A stretch of 64,000 bases of DNA from contig DASVOS010000010.1 in assembly GCA_036383255.1 (NCBI GenBank), positions 62,001 through 126,000 on the forward strand, in the 5' to 3' direction. How positions within the stretch are numbered: the first letter of the stretch is position 1; the number at the start of each line of letters is the position of its first letter. The notes under the pieces were generated by a model. The model saw nothing but the letters and a program-made list of their open reading frames with translations, was not told the origin of the DNA and did not search any database. Of this stretch, positions 17,971 to 26,742 are shown piece after piece. A program made the translations under genes and the position numbers. The DNA is from Gammaproteobacteria bacterium (GTDB lineage Bacteria > Pseudomonadota > Gammaproteobacteria > Natronospirales > REEB76).

Positions 17971-19734
17971 CTATTCCGGTTCCTTGTAGTCGTCATAGTA
18001 CGACTCGTTCATCTCCGGGTCGGCCTGGAACCGATTAGTGATCAATACAATCTCGCCAACGTCCTTGGGAAGATTCTCTATTCGATCTAGCGCCGCATTG
18101 ATGCGCGCACACTGGTCTCTGGTGGCGTAGAAGCGGTGGTCATCAAGCCAAAGACGTGGGCCGTTATAGCTATTTAGGTCAGCCCTCTCGAGCGCGCCGA
18201 CCTGCTCTTCGAATTGCTCCCGATTTACCTGCGCGCGCAACAGAGGAATGAACTCGAACGTTCGGTCCTCAGAGAGAACGATCGCAAGCCTTTTCTTCTC
18301 CTCTGCATATACATATCTAATCGCAGAGTTATAACGCGACCCACGCGCGGGTGTGCATCGTGGATGGGAAGGGCCGTCAAGGATTACGCCAACCGCATGA
18401 CAGTTGAGATCTGGATCCAGCAAGATCGAGCCATCAATCCCGCTTACCTGTAACAGCAACGCCTCGGTGAGGGGTGTCGGCTGAATCATAGTCCCTTGCT
18501 TTTCCAGTCGGCGCGCTTCTTCGGCCGCGTCCTTCGCGACGACAATCATGCAGGCACGCTCGTTTCGCCTAGCGGAGGAAACCATTTTCCAAAGTTTGTC
18601 GGCGACTTCCTGGTCTTGGGTAGGGAATATGCGCTTGTAGTTTTCCAGGAATCTCTGATGGTCTAACAAGTCCAGGGGTAGTTGTGGCATTCCCTGCTTG
18701 CAGGACATGCGCATCCGACCGCCACACCAGACCTCCCAGGAGAATCGATCTACAAAGTCGATCTCAAGATAGTTCTCTACATCCAAGCCATACTCGGGCC
18801 CAATCCGTCCGAAACCGAGGATCGCACTGCCATTGCATACCAGGAGGCTCTCGCTTGAAGTTACCTGAAGGGTCTTCCGAACCCAGCGAGCATCGGACAG
18901 CGGGACTGGCTCCTGGAACTTAAAGTCCCAGTGAATGCGCGGGTCGTCCTTCTTTACGAAGAGCATTCTTCCGTGTCCCGTTGCTCCTTCATATAGAAGC
19001 GCGGACACTTCACTTAAGTGTTTAAAGGCATCGCCATGGAACGGGTCTTCACAAACTACGGATACAAGCCTGCGGAAATAGTTGTCGGCAGCGTCGCGTG
19101 CCAATTCCTGGGCGGATCGATGGTACATATAGTGAGTGTCACCGGGCACCGGCAACTGCATTTCAACACTCAGCTCACCGAACATGGTCTTGACGACACT
19201 GTGTACTAACGTGGGAATCAGAGTTTCGTGGTGCTGTGACTCAGCCGGCTGCAACTTTGGGTATATATCAAATACTTCATTGATGATTCGAACGACCGGC
19301 GTCACGTAGTAGTCTTCGATCGGATAGGGGATGCCGACGAAGGCCTCGTATTGGTCCGCATCACTCATTGCCTCGACGGATTCACGTATCGTCGTGCGAA
19401 CCGAGTCTCGGTGCATTCGCTCTGGAATCAAGTCGTTTAATTTCTTCGCGCTATGGAATGTATTCTGCATCGGATGAGTGGATTTGATGGCGTTCACCCG
19501 CGCATGCATGTTGGAAAACATCGCCTGGGTCCAGGGCCCCTTTTCAGGTTCGATGCACACCGCGTGGACACTGTAAGGATTCAGTGGATTGTCTTTGCGT
19601 ACGCCTATTAGATAGACGTCCGGTTTTAGGTTGATGCCCAATGCCTCAAATACGGCTTTGAGTCGTGACTGAATGTGGATGCGCAGGTGCTCCTGGTATC
19701 CCCACATAAATTGGTCAATTGTTTTTACAGGCAT
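17971..19734 (-). CDS. DisA-like (DAC) domain protein with a DACNV-like sensor region
   Basis: A 587-residue protein. Residues about 410-520 resemble the diadenylate cyclase (DAC) fold: GIDGSILLDPDL stands where DisA/CdaA have DGA, and ARGSRYNSAIRYV stands where they have the GTRHR-type motif. The long N-terminal part (1-390) would fit the DACNV-type sensor region described with nucleotide-based conflict systems. The motif changes (DGS, and RYN for RHR) leave catalysis uncertain, so it could bind rather than make a nucleotide. It lies 35 bases downstream of the CD-NTase gene, apparently in one operon with capV and the cyclase. No assignment stronger than this is possible without a profile search. 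Confidence 0.5.
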   Translation of the reverse strand: MPVKTIDQFMWGYQEHLRIHIQSRLKAVFEALGINLKPDVYLIGVRKDNPLNPYSVHAVCIEPEKGPWTQAMFSNMHARVNAIKSTHPMQNTFHSAKKLNDLIPERMHRDSVRTTIRESVEAMSDADQYEAFVGIPYPIEDYYVTPVVRIINEVFDIYPKLQPAESQHHETLIPTLVHSVVKTMFGELSVEMQLPVPGDTHYMYHRSAQELARDAADNYFRRLVSVVCEDPFHGDAFKHLSEVSALLYEGATGHGRMLFVKKDDPRIHWDFKFQEPVPLSDARWVRKTLQVTSSESLLVCNGSAILGFGRIGPEYGLDVENYLEIDFVDRFSWEVWCGGRMRMSCKQGMPQLPLDLLDHQRFLENYKRIFPTQDQEVADKLWKMVSSARRNERACMIVVAKDAAEEARRLEKQGTMIQPTPLTEALLLQVSGIDGSILLDPDLNCHAVGVILDGPSHPRCTPARGSRYNSAIRYVYAEEKKRLAIVLSEDRTFEFIPLLRAQVNREQFEEQVGALERADLNSYNGPRLWLDDHRFYATRDQCARINAALDRIENLPKDVGEIVLITNRFQADPEMNESYYDDYKEPE

Positions 19735-19769
19735 CCCTTCCCCCTAAGCCTAGGCTGATATAGCGATCC

Positions 19770-20669
19770 CTAAATCGCGAGCAGCCACCAAATATTGGCG
19801 GTATTGATGAAGGCGGTGCATTGGGTAGCCTGCCAGCACAGGTCGGGATCACCGGTGTGGAGAGGGTGTAGCCCATTGGCGCACATGAAGTTGGCACGAT
19901 TGGCCTGCTGCAGGTAGGTCAGAATGCCTGACACCGTGGCCTGCCGCGAGGCAACAAAGAGGTTGTTTGGAACGTTAGAGAGTAGTCCTTCCAGGAAGTA
20001 GGAGGGAACAGTCCCAGCGCCAATGAGGCCGTTGTCGATGAGACGGTTGCGTATGTTCTTGAATATGCGGACCGTCGGTTTGAACCTGTTGCCTGTCGCC
20101 TGGTGCTTAGCCGTACAATTCACGCTGTGCTGCGCCGGATAGTTGACGAGCATCTTGCCGCCGGCGGTCTGGAACGTGATCCCGGATGTGTGCGACTCCA
20201 ACGCGTCGCTGACGTACATGGAGTACTGGAAGTAATTGGTAGCCACGATCACGTCGGCCTTGCGCCGGGCTCCGTTAGCCGCGATATGCAGCGCCTTGCT
20301 TCCACCGTGGACAGCGTAGGGGAACGCTGCATCCAAAGCTGCTCGGACGTCGTTCTTGAAATTGGAGAGCTGGTACGCGGGGGGACCTGGATGATCCGCG
20401 TGATAGCTCATCTTGGCTAGGACGGAGAGCGCTGACAGATCACCGTGGTAGGTGCTTTCCAGGCAGATGACCACGTCCACGTCACTGTCGACACCGTGGA
20501 TGTTGGTGTCGTTGCCGTATGAACCTTGCAGGAAGACCCGGTAGACCAGACCGCTATATGCCAGGCCGGGTCGCTGAATCGCTGCTTTGATGGTTGCGTA
20601 AGTGGTGCTACTCGTCGTCACCGCTCCCTGGTGCGACCACGTGTCGAGTTGGGCTTCTGAGATCGGCAT
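19770..20669 (-). CDS. CD-NTase (CBASS nucleotide cyclase)
   Basis: A 299-residue nucleotidyltransferase. The active site is G49-S50 with D63 and D65 in DSDVDVV and a third acidic residue D139 in RRKADV. This is the pattern of SMODS-type cGAS/DncV-like enzymes. It would make a cyclic oligonucleotide after phage infection. It lies 24 bases after the patatin effector gene, forming a type I-like pair. The subgroup cannot be fixed by eye. The product is likely to activate CapV. Confidence 0.85.
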   Translation of the reverse strand: MPISEAQLDTWSHQGAVTTSSTTYATIKAAIQRPGLAYSGLVYRVFLQGSYGNDTNIHGVDSDVDVVICLESTYHGDLSALSVLAKMSYHADHPGPPAYQLSNFKNDVRAALDAAFPYAVHGGSKALHIAANGARRKADVIVATNYFQYSMYVSDALESHTSGITFQTAGGKMLVNYPAQHSVNCTAKHQATGNRFKPTVRIFKNIRNRLIDNGLIGAGTVPSYFLEGLLSNVPNNLFVASRQATVSGILTYLQQANRANFMCANGLHPLHTGDPDLCWQATQCTAFINTANIWWLLAI

Positions 20670-20693
20670 CGGTTCCCCTGCTTCCCGGATTCG

Positions 20694-21626
20694 CTACTTC
20701 AGGAGCGATCGCAGGTTCTGCTCCACTTTGGCATAGGAGTCGCCACCCCGCTGGAATATCTTTGCCAGCTTCTTCACGTCACCCTCCATGAAATCCATGG
20801 CCAGTTCCGGGTGTGAGAAGGTGTCATCGATGCGTATGGCCTGCAGGCCGCGGAACAGCAGGCCGCGGAGGTGCTCCATGGAGTTGGTGTTGCCCTCCAT
20901 GAACTTTATCAAGGCCTGCGTGTACTTGAAGTCGTAGTAGGCGCGCTTCAGGATCCCCATCGGGGGCATAGGGTAGATGCCAACGCCGATGCTCAGCAGC
21001 CGTACATCCTGGTGGTCGATGCCCATGGCCACTGTGGCATCGCCAATGGCGTAGAGGGCAGGGTTGTTGGCGCAGAAGCCGCCGTCGCCTAGCTCTATGG
21101 ACGTGCCATCGTGCAGCTTCACCGTATGCCGGTTGAAGTAGGGGTAGGCGGCGCACGAGGCCTGGACCGCATCTGCTATCGTGCAGTCGAAGCCTGGCTT
21201 GAAGGTTTCCCGACGACCGAACGCCTGGTTGATATTGGTCTTGAAGATCATCGGCAGGGACAGATCCCACTTCGTGGCGACAATGCCGACGTCGGTCTTG
21301 AACGCATCGAACTTCTTGTCCTCGAACAGCTTCACGGCGAGTTTGCGCACGGCCTTGGAGCGCCCGCGGCGCGTCCAGCGGCGCATGACCTTGGGCACGT
21401 TGTCCTTGTACAGGGTGTGCACCTCGTCGACGCTGTAGCCGAGCGCGAGCAGCGAGGTGATGATTGATCCCGTGCTGGTACCGTACATCAGGCCGAACTT
21501 CTGGTGGATCGGCATACCGATCATGGCCTCGACGTGGCGCAGGACGCCAAGGGTGTAGAAGCCCTTGGCGCCGCCGCCATCCAGGGCGAGCACATATAGG
21601 GGTTTTTGGGATTTGGGAGCCATCAT
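20694..21626 (-). CDS. capV: CapV-like patatin phospholipase, CBASS effector
   Basis: A 310-residue patatin domain. The oxyanion hole is DGGGAKG (16-22), the nucleophile motif is G-T-S51-T-G, and the catalytic Asp lies in ELGDGGF (about 180). CapV proteins are switched on by a cyclic dinucleotide and degrade membrane phospholipids, which kills the infected cell. It is the first gene of the leftward operon capV, CD-NTase, DAC-like. It is divergent from the S-4TM gene across 135 bp. Confidence 0.9.
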   Translation of the reverse strand: MMAPKSQKPLYVLALDGGGAKGFYTLGVLRHVEAMIGMPIHQKFGLMYGTSTGSIITSLLALGYSVDEVHTLYKDNVPKVMRRWTRRGRSKAVRKLAVKLFEDKKFDAFKTDVGIVATKWDLSLPMIFKTNINQAFGRRETFKPGFDCTIADAVQASCAAYPYFNRHTVKLHDGTSIELGDGGFCANNPALYAIGDATVAMGIDHQDVRLLSIGVGIYPMPPMGILKRAYYDFKYTQALIKFMEGNTNSMEHLRGLLFRGLQAIRIDDTFSHPELAMDFMEGDVKKLAKIFQRGGDSYAKVEQNLRSLLK

Positions 21627-21761
21627 GTTTATGCGTGGTTCGTGTTGTTCCCATGAGTATATGCGCCGCGGGCAGGGTGGCGCTTGTCTGCATTACCGGA
21701 AATCCGCAACATAGGTAGGAGTGCCTGGAGCCTTTGGCCTAGGGATTTTAGGGGCCCATGA

Positions 21762-22658
21762 ATGAACAGTATTCCCACGGCGCAGAACGCGCCTGAACAG
21801 CTCCAGCTGCTTGCAGCTCAGAGAGCCATCTATTCGAGAGCCAAGACGATCCTGGCCACGCAGCTGATATTGGCGCTGCCGGTGGCGATATTGCTCTCTT
21901 TTGCGGCCCTGTATTTCCCAGCTTCACGACCGTATACCGGCCTTGCCGGCGTTGTGATAGCGACGTTCGATGCGGTGATTCTGACCAAGTGGCAGGCGTC
22001 ATTGCGAAAGGCTGCGGCGGAAGTGCAGGAGGCTTTTGACTGCGCTGTTCTTGGGCTTCCGTGGAACCAGGTCAAGGTAAAGAAGCCGAGCCCTGAAACC
22101 ATCGCCGAATGGTCTCAGCGTTACTCCGATCCGGACAACTCTGCACCGCTAAGAGACTGGTATCGACCTGAATTCGGCGAGTTGCCAGTGGGTATAGCCC
22201 GCCTCTACTGCCAGCGTTCAAACATCGTGTGGGATGCGCGCCAACGCAGAATCTACTCGCGGATATTGCCCTTCATGGCTGCGGGCATATGTGTACTCGT
22301 GGTCACCATGGGTCTTCATTGGCAATTGACCATGGCGACCATCGTCCTGGCTGCAGTCTTGCCTCTGGCGCCATTGTTCCGCCTTTCTTACCGCGATTAC
22401 CAAGATCACAACGGTGCAGCGAACCGGCAAGAGGAAATCATTCGCCAAATTGATGGTGCCCTCGAGCGTGAAGCCACTGACGCTTCATTTGCTCGCGCAG
22501 TGCAGGACGAAATCTACGACTATCGAGTTCGCAGTGGCTTGGTGTTTGATTGGGTATTTAAGGTTCTCCGCAAGTCCTCCGAAGATAGGGCGAAGGGCGG
22601 GGCGCAGCGAGTCCTAGCTGAGCAGCGCAGACCGGATAAAAAGCGGAACGTCACCTAG
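21762..22658 (+). CDS. S-4TM family putative pore-forming effector (locus 1)
   Basis: A 298-residue protein with two pairs of membrane helices (about residues 28-75 and 165-215). It carries the family-typical segment EVQEAFDCAVLGLPWN, then RLYCQRSNIVWDARQR. S-4TM proteins are found next to SMODS cyclases and are thought to open membrane pores when the nucleotide signal appears. The CD-NTase gene follows after 13 bases. It is a clear paralogue of the gene at 35176-36096, sharing EAFDC.VL.L.WN at the same position. Confidence 0.8.
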   Translation: MNSIPTAQNAPEQLQLLAAQRAIYSRAKTILATQLILALPVAILLSFAALYFPASRPYTGLAGVVIATFDAVILTKWQASLRKAAAEVQEAFDCAVLGLPWNQVKVKKPSPETIAEWSQRYSDPDNSAPLRDWYRPEFGELPVGIARLYCQRSNIVWDARQRRIYSRILPFMAAGICVLVVTMGLHWQLTMATIVLAAVLPLAPLFRLSYRDYQDHNGAANRQEEIIRQIDGALEREATDASFARAVQDEIYDYRVRSGLVFDWVFKVLRKSSEDRAKGGAQRVLAEQRRPDKKRNVT

Positions 22659-22671
22659 GAAGGGGCATGCC

Positions 22672-23553
22672 ATGAGACAGGGAGTTCATCCGTCATATAA
22701 CTTCGAAGCGCTCCTGACGCGCACTAAACCACAGCCGGGAGAGCTGGGGCGAGCCAAAATCAATGCAGTCGCAGTCCGCAATCGACTGGCTCTCGAATTC
22801 CGAATTAGACGTGCCATGGCGATCGGCAGCCAGGTTCGCGGCACCGCTGTCCGCTATTACAGTGATGCTGACTACATGTATATATTCTCGCGTGACGACA
22901 CGAGGTGGGGTAGGGCGACAATCAACTCAACGACCCTGTTGGATAACGTTCGCTCTCTGCTGATCGGCAGATACCCCAACACAGAGATAGGTCGGGATGG
23001 CCAGGCGATCGTAATCGGTTTCGCCCAGGGGCAGAGGTCGATGGATATCGTGCCTGGCTGGTTCGACGGTTTCGAGAGTAGGCGACCCATCTACAAGATT
23101 CCGGACGGTGCAGGTGAGTGGATTAGAACAAGCCCCGAACTGCACGACAGCCTTTTTAAGACGGCGGATCTGCAGGCCCGAGGCAAGCTCTCTCGAACAA
23201 TAAGGCTGCTCAAATGGTGGAAGTACAGTAGGGCAACTCCGCTGCCGATCTCATCGTTCTATGCCGAACTGGTTCTAAGCTCCCTTGGCACCTGCGTTGG
23301 GGTGAAGAGCTATTCAACGTGCATGTATGACTCGCTCCTGGCACTGCACCAGCGCAATGGCCGGGCATTACAGGATCCGGCAGGAATCTCCGGTCTCATC
23401 CCAATGGCCAGCACGCAAGCCAAGCTCCAGCAGGCCAGAGAAGCGATTGCCAGCGCCTTGGATCGAGCGGCACGAGCATGCGACGCCGAGCGCGTACGGA
23501 ACCACCTTGAAGCTAACTACCAATGGAACCTGCTATTTAACGGCGAGTTTTGA
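22672..23553 (+). CDS. CD-NTase of the S-4TM CBASS (locus 1)
   Basis: A 293-residue cyclase with G52-S53, D65 and D67 (SDADYMY) and D125 (SMDIVPG), so the catalytic set is intact. It is very close to the enzyme at 36083-36964: same length, same residue spacing, and shared strings such as GRDGQAIVIGF/GRDKQAIVIGF and RTI.LLKWWK.SR. It forms a two-gene core with the upstream S-4TM effector. Its C-terminus (FNGEF) has no terminal Gly of the kind conjugated by type II Cap2. Confidence 0.85.
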   Translation: MRQGVHPSYNFEALLTRTKPQPGELGRAKINAVAVRNRLALEFRIRRAMAIGSQVRGTAVRYYSDADYMYIFSRDDTRWGRATINSTTLLDNVRSLLIGRYPNTEIGRDGQAIVIGFAQGQRSMDIVPGWFDGFESRRPIYKIPDGAGEWIRTSPELHDSLFKTADLQARGKLSRTIRLLKWWKYSRATPLPISSFYAELVLSSLGTCVGVKSYSTCMYDSLLALHQRNGRALQDPAGISGLIPMASTQAKLQQAREAIASALDRAARACDAERVRNHLEANYQWNLLFNGEF

Positions 23554-23573
23554 AGACAATCGAGGGAGTAGGC

Positions 23574-24191
23574 ATGGGTCATAAGGACGTCGACATCGCT
23601 CTGGTCTACCAGGAAGACATGCCAGCGGAACCTATCGAGCTATTCAGATCCGAAATCGCACGTGACGGTGTCGAGGTTCGGATTGAGAAGCTGCCTTTAC
23701 CTGGACCGATGGCGGGTACGGCCCTCTACATGCTGTCCGCAGTAGCCACGTTTGTGACAGCCAAATACTTCGGTGCACTGGCTGAGGAAGCCGCCAAAGA
23801 TCATTACCCCAAGCTCGTTAAGGCCATGAAGCAGCTGGCCGGACGCTTTGCCGGCAAGAAAGGCCCCAGTGTGACCATCCTGCATACCGTCGGGAAGGTC
23901 ACCGGGGATGACTTCATATATTCGCTGTCCTATGCCGCCTACGCAGAATATGAGCCCGGCGTGCGACTGAAGCTCCTGTTCAGAAACGACGCTGACCAGA
24001 ACGAAATCGACCTGGGGACGGATTTGTTCATGGCTACCCTAAGAGCAATCCACTCCCGGACCTATACAGGTGGCGGCATTGAGGGGTTACGTGAAGCGAC
24101 CCCAAGAGGCGGGCTCATCTTGGTCATCTTCGATCAGCGGACAGGAACCCTAAAAGTATTGGACCCGATCCAACAGCATTTCACGCACTGA
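23574..24191 (+). CDS. CBASS-associated protein of unknown function
   Basis: A 205-residue protein starting at the ATG that follows GAGGGAG; an in-frame TTG at 23550 overlaps the cyclase stop. The N-terminal 40 residues look like an alpha/beta segment. One hydrophobic stretch lies near residues 52-72 (TALYMLSAVATFVTAKYFGA). The rest is mixed and ends DPIQQHFTH. No family is recognised. Its tight placement after the CD-NTase suggests an accessory of this CBASS. The single hydrophobic helix may tether it to the membrane. Confidence 0.55.
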   Translation: MGHKDVDIALVYQEDMPAEPIELFRSEIARDGVEVRIEKLPLPGPMAGTALYMLSAVATFVTAKYFGALAEEAAKDHYPKLVKAMKQLAGRFAGKKGPSVTILHTVGKVTGDDFIYSLSYAAYAEYEPGVRLKLLFRNDADQNEIDLGTDLFMATLRAIHSRTYTGGGIEGLREATPRGGLILVIFDQRTGTLKVLDPIQQHFTH

Positions 24192-24262
24192 GCAGACCGA
24201 CACGGAATCGAAATCCGGATGGCACGCGATTTGGTTAGAGACATTAAAAAGGGATATGAAAC

Positions 24263-24592
24263 ATGGATCAGTTGCGGTATTGCGCGGTCGTCGCATCAGA
24301 GCTCCAAAAAATCGATGACGTTGATGATCTGGTGCTGTTTTGGCGGCACAACCGAGAGTATCTCAATGGCATGCGAGTGGCTTTCTCAGCGGAAAACTCT
24401 GGCACCGCTCCTCCGTTCGGATCGGTAGTCGGGTCCATCGAGACGGACGACTATTACATCAGAGGCGCTTACAGCCGGCCAAAGGTGTACTTCCTAGATG
24501 AAAACATACTGGCCGACTATGACAGGCACGGGACAAGTGCCTTGCAGGTTAGAACGGAAATCGTGCTCGATTCGCAGTTCGCCAACTATGTG
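24263..24592 (+). pseudogene. 5' half of a split CBASS accessory gene (PIN-like?)
   Basis: The first 110 codons of a gene cut by the IS21-type element at 24593. The frame runs 17 codons into the element before a stop. Joining codon GTG (24590-24592) to CAC at 44415 restores one uninterrupted frame of 418 residues with the piece at 44415-45341. The N-terminal half holds VYFLDENILADYD and EIVLDSQFANYV, reminiscent of acidic PIN-nuclease motifs. The complete gene was the fourth of the S-4TM CBASS operon. A PIN-type RNase role is only a guess. Confidence 0.75.
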
Positions 24593-26006
24593 TGCAAAAA
24601 CCGGTCAATCTGGACACCTGAACCGGTGAGTCCTGGGCAGTGAAACCAGCGAGGGCTGGACACCCCTCCTGATGGAACCGGTGCTGGTCAGTTGAAGCAG
24701 GCAGATATATTGTGCGAGATCGCTTTTCTCGCACTACCGAACTACTGGTTCCGCTAGGTTTGGCTGGGATGTGAAGAATAGGCCGCCTAGGCTTTGTATC
24801 TGCATATACGTCGCGCTGAGACACGGAACTGAGAAACCATCCGCGGGGACGCTTGGTCGGCTTTGGATTCTGTTTAGGTGGATCCTCAATCTTGGTGCGG
24901 TGAATTTTCCTTCTAAACGCGCGGTGACTCGTATCGTCTTTCGTTTGCGGACGCCGCAGATACTCGAAATATTCCTCACTCGGCTCGGCGAGTATGTCGA
25001 AAGCATTAGCCAGTTCGAATTCATCTTTCGGAACCTTCCTCAATTCAACCGGTTTCGCTTTGCGCGTCTTCGAATGCCGGAGATGCTTCAGTAGCTGCTC
25101 TAGTGGACTGCTCGGCAACAAGAAGCGCGGAACTGAGGCAGCAAGCACATTTTCGGACTCCTCGAGAACCGCATCGAGGCCTACCTCTTGAGCCCAGTAT
25201 GTAATTGCCATTTGTTTTGGGAAACTATGCTTTACTAGACGGAGACGCCCCAGATTCATGACGACGGCACGCAGCTTCTCCACCTGCAGTTCTCTATCTG
25301 GGCTTGCTGCAATGCCCAATGGCGCGAGGCAACGATGCTCAATAAACCCGAGCATTTGGTGCCTGACATCATAGAAAGGGGGAAATGCGCACAACCTGGT
25401 TGAGACATCACGAATAGCCTCGACAAGTAATCTTAGCCACGCCTTATTGTCTGGACCGGCATTTCTAGGTAAGGCATTGAGTAGATATGCAAGCGATTGG
25501 ATGTCACCAATGCGTACTAGGCGGCGAATCGTTCGTTTCGAAGGATTCGATAGCTCATCACGACTTATGTAGATAGTACGAGAGAGTGGTCCAGAGAAAT
25601 AATCAGACTTCGGCTTTAAGGTGCCACGGAAGGCGTTTATTACTGAGATCTGCCGCGCGCGTTCGGAAGGAGAGCCAAATTGGCTCAAGACGCTGGTTAG
25701 TAGTGAACGTGGAACGCGCGTTAGATAGTCATCGTGCGAAAGTTCCTTGAGTCGCCTCGTGCTGGGCAGGCTTTTACCGCGGGCAAACCGCGAGATGGCG
25801 CAGGGATACTTGATCTGTCCGTGGTCACGCTTGCTAAAGAGATCCCCGTCAAAGAGTCTTTCGATGCCGCCGGCAGTGCTGAGCCCCGTTAGATGCTTCC
25901 AATCGGCAACAAGAAGCGGCCCGAGCAGGCAGGTGTACGTAAATCCAGTACCCGCACCAAAAGTGGCCCCGTTTAGGCTTTTTTGGTTCTTTTCCAAAAA
26001 GGGCAC
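24549..26006 (-). CDS. Unrecognised 485-residue protein running out of the inner element
   Basis: A 485-residue frame of moderate GC with plausible codon use. The start is just inside the left part of the inner transposon. The protein is rich in Arg, Leu and Ser and helical in the middle, and it contains basic stretches such as RKAKPVELRKVPKDEF and RRKIHRTKIEDPPKQ. No domain is recognised. The final 14 residues are encoded by the host gene beyond the element's end, since the terminal repeat has no stop in this frame. The native C-terminus has therefore probably been altered by the insertion. The long basic tail suggests nucleic acid binding, which is inference. Confidence 0.5.
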   Translation of the reverse strand: MPFLEKNQKSLNGATFGAGTGFTYTCLLGPLLVADWKHLTGLSTAGGIERLFDGDLFSKRDHGQIKYPCAISRFARGKSLPSTRRLKELSHDDYLTRVPRSLLTSVLSQFGSPSERARQISVINAFRGTLKPKSDYFSGPLSRTIYISRDELSNPSKRTIRRLVRIGDIQSLAYLLNALPRNAGPDNKAWLRLLVEAIRDVSTRLCAFPPFYDVRHQMLGFIEHRCLAPLGIAASPDRELQVEKLRAVVMNLGRLRLVKHSFPKQMAITYWAQEVGLDAVLEESENVLAASVPRFLLPSSPLEQLLKHLRHSKTRKAKPVELRKVPKDEFELANAFDILAEPSEEYFEYLRRPQTKDDTSHRAFRRKIHRTKIEDPPKQNPKPTKRPRGWFLSSVSQRDVYADTKPRRPILHIPAKPSGTSSSVVREKRSRTIYLPASTDQHRFHQEGCPALAGFTAQDSPVQVSRLTGFCTHSWRTANRARFPF

Positions 26007-26043
26007 TCACGTTGCCGGCCGAAGTAACGCAAGTCCTTATTCT

Positions 26044-26061
26044 GTCACGCTTAGTCACGCT
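26044..26061 (-). repeat. Double GCGTGAC motif, left copy (inverted)
   Basis: On the minus strand it reads AGCGTGACTAAGCGTGAC, two GCGTGAC units 9 bases apart. It matches the copy at 26484-26501 at 16 of 18 positions but in opposite orientation. The pair brackets the small gene at 26146-26460. Confidence 0.65.
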
Positions 26062-26145
26062 GTTCGGCCGGTCCTCGCTCCTGCTGGCAGGTTCCAGGGG
26101 CTCCACTAAAATTCCCAAGCCCAATAGGCCTGGGAGGCCCCGACA

Positions 26146-26460
26146 ATGCTGGAATTAGAGGGACATATGCCCCCGAGCGCAGGTGGCCAGGAACCCATGG
26201 ACAGCCTGGAAAAGCACTATTTGAACCTCCTGGTGGAAAAGCACGGGTGGGTGCTGGTTGGCCGGAGCCTGATGAAGGCCTTGGGATACCCCAGTCTGGA
26301 GTCCCTGAGGCAAGCAATTCACCGGGGCTCGGTCCCGGTGCCCCTTTTCCCAATTGAGAACCGTAAAGGCATGGGAGCGCTTTCCACCGATGTCGCCAAG
26401 TGGATGGCCGGACGCAAAGCCATTGCCAGCATCCCAGAGCAGCAAGACAACGAGACCTAA
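26146..26460 (+). CDS. Small AlpA/excisionase-like DNA-binding protein
   Basis: A 104-residue protein. The centre, VLVGRSLMKALGYPSLESLR followed by QAIHRG, looks like a winged-helix motif of the AlpA/excisionase/PrtN kind, where the HTH reads a short operator. The last part (GALSTDVAKWMAGRKA) matches the way such proteins end. The gene begins the rightward block containing the transposition and recombination genes and is bracketed by inverted GCGTGAC repeats, which may be its binding sites. The ATG at 26167, with GAGGG upstream, is an alternative start. The function is inferred from shape and context. Confidence 0.5.
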   Translation: MLELEGHMPPSAGGQEPMDSLEKHYLNLLVEKHGWVLVGRSLMKALGYPSLESLRQAIHRGSVPVPLFPIENRKGMGALSTDVAKWMAGRKAIASIPEQQDNET

Positions 26461-26483
26461 ATGAAGGGGGTGATCTATGAACT

Positions 26484-26501
26484 AGCGTGACTGTGCGTGA
26501 C
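26484..26501 (+). repeat. Double GCGTGAC motif, right copy
   Basis: It reads AGCGTGACTGTGCGTGAC. It is the inverted partner of 26044-26061, placed 24 bases after the stop codon of the small DNA-binding gene. Confidence 0.65.
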
Positions 26502-26534
26502 GAGGGCAGACTGACCGTGACCAGAAATGCAAAA

Positions 26535-26562
26535 GCCCAGAAGCGCGTCAACGCTCCTGGGC
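26535..26562. terminator. Hairpin after the small DNA-binding gene
   Basis: An imperfect stem, GCCCAG-A-AGCG with CGCT-C-CTGGGC. Read on the minus strand it is followed by TTTT; read on the plus strand its T-run is poor. It could be a weak terminator in either direction. Confidence 0.4.
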
Positions 26563-26632
26563 CTTCGACTTTGTCGTGAATCACTCCCCGACAAGAGTCA
26601 TTGTAGTTCTGATTCCCACAGAGTCAAGTTAA

Positions 26633-26658
26633 AGGGACCCCTATTTATAGGGGTCCCT
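26633..26658. repeat. 26-bp near-perfect palindrome
   Basis: AGGGACCCCTAT at 26633-26644 pairs fully with ATAGGGGTCCCT at 26647-26658 around a TT centre. No T-run follows, so a terminator is unlikely. It lies between the HTH gene and the gene at 26743, where an operator or recombination site would fit. Confidence 0.6.
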
Positions 26659-26742
26659 ACCGCCCCGTCTTTGCTACCTCAGTTTCCCCCGATGCCGCGC
26701 ACTGATGCGGAGAGGGGCCCAATCAAAAAACTGGAGCAAAAG

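Noticed and set aside
26511-26530. Another IS21-type end (TGCA near a GGTCA on the minus strand)
   Set aside because: The match is limited to TGCA and GGTCA at the same spacing. There is no further similarity or duplication.
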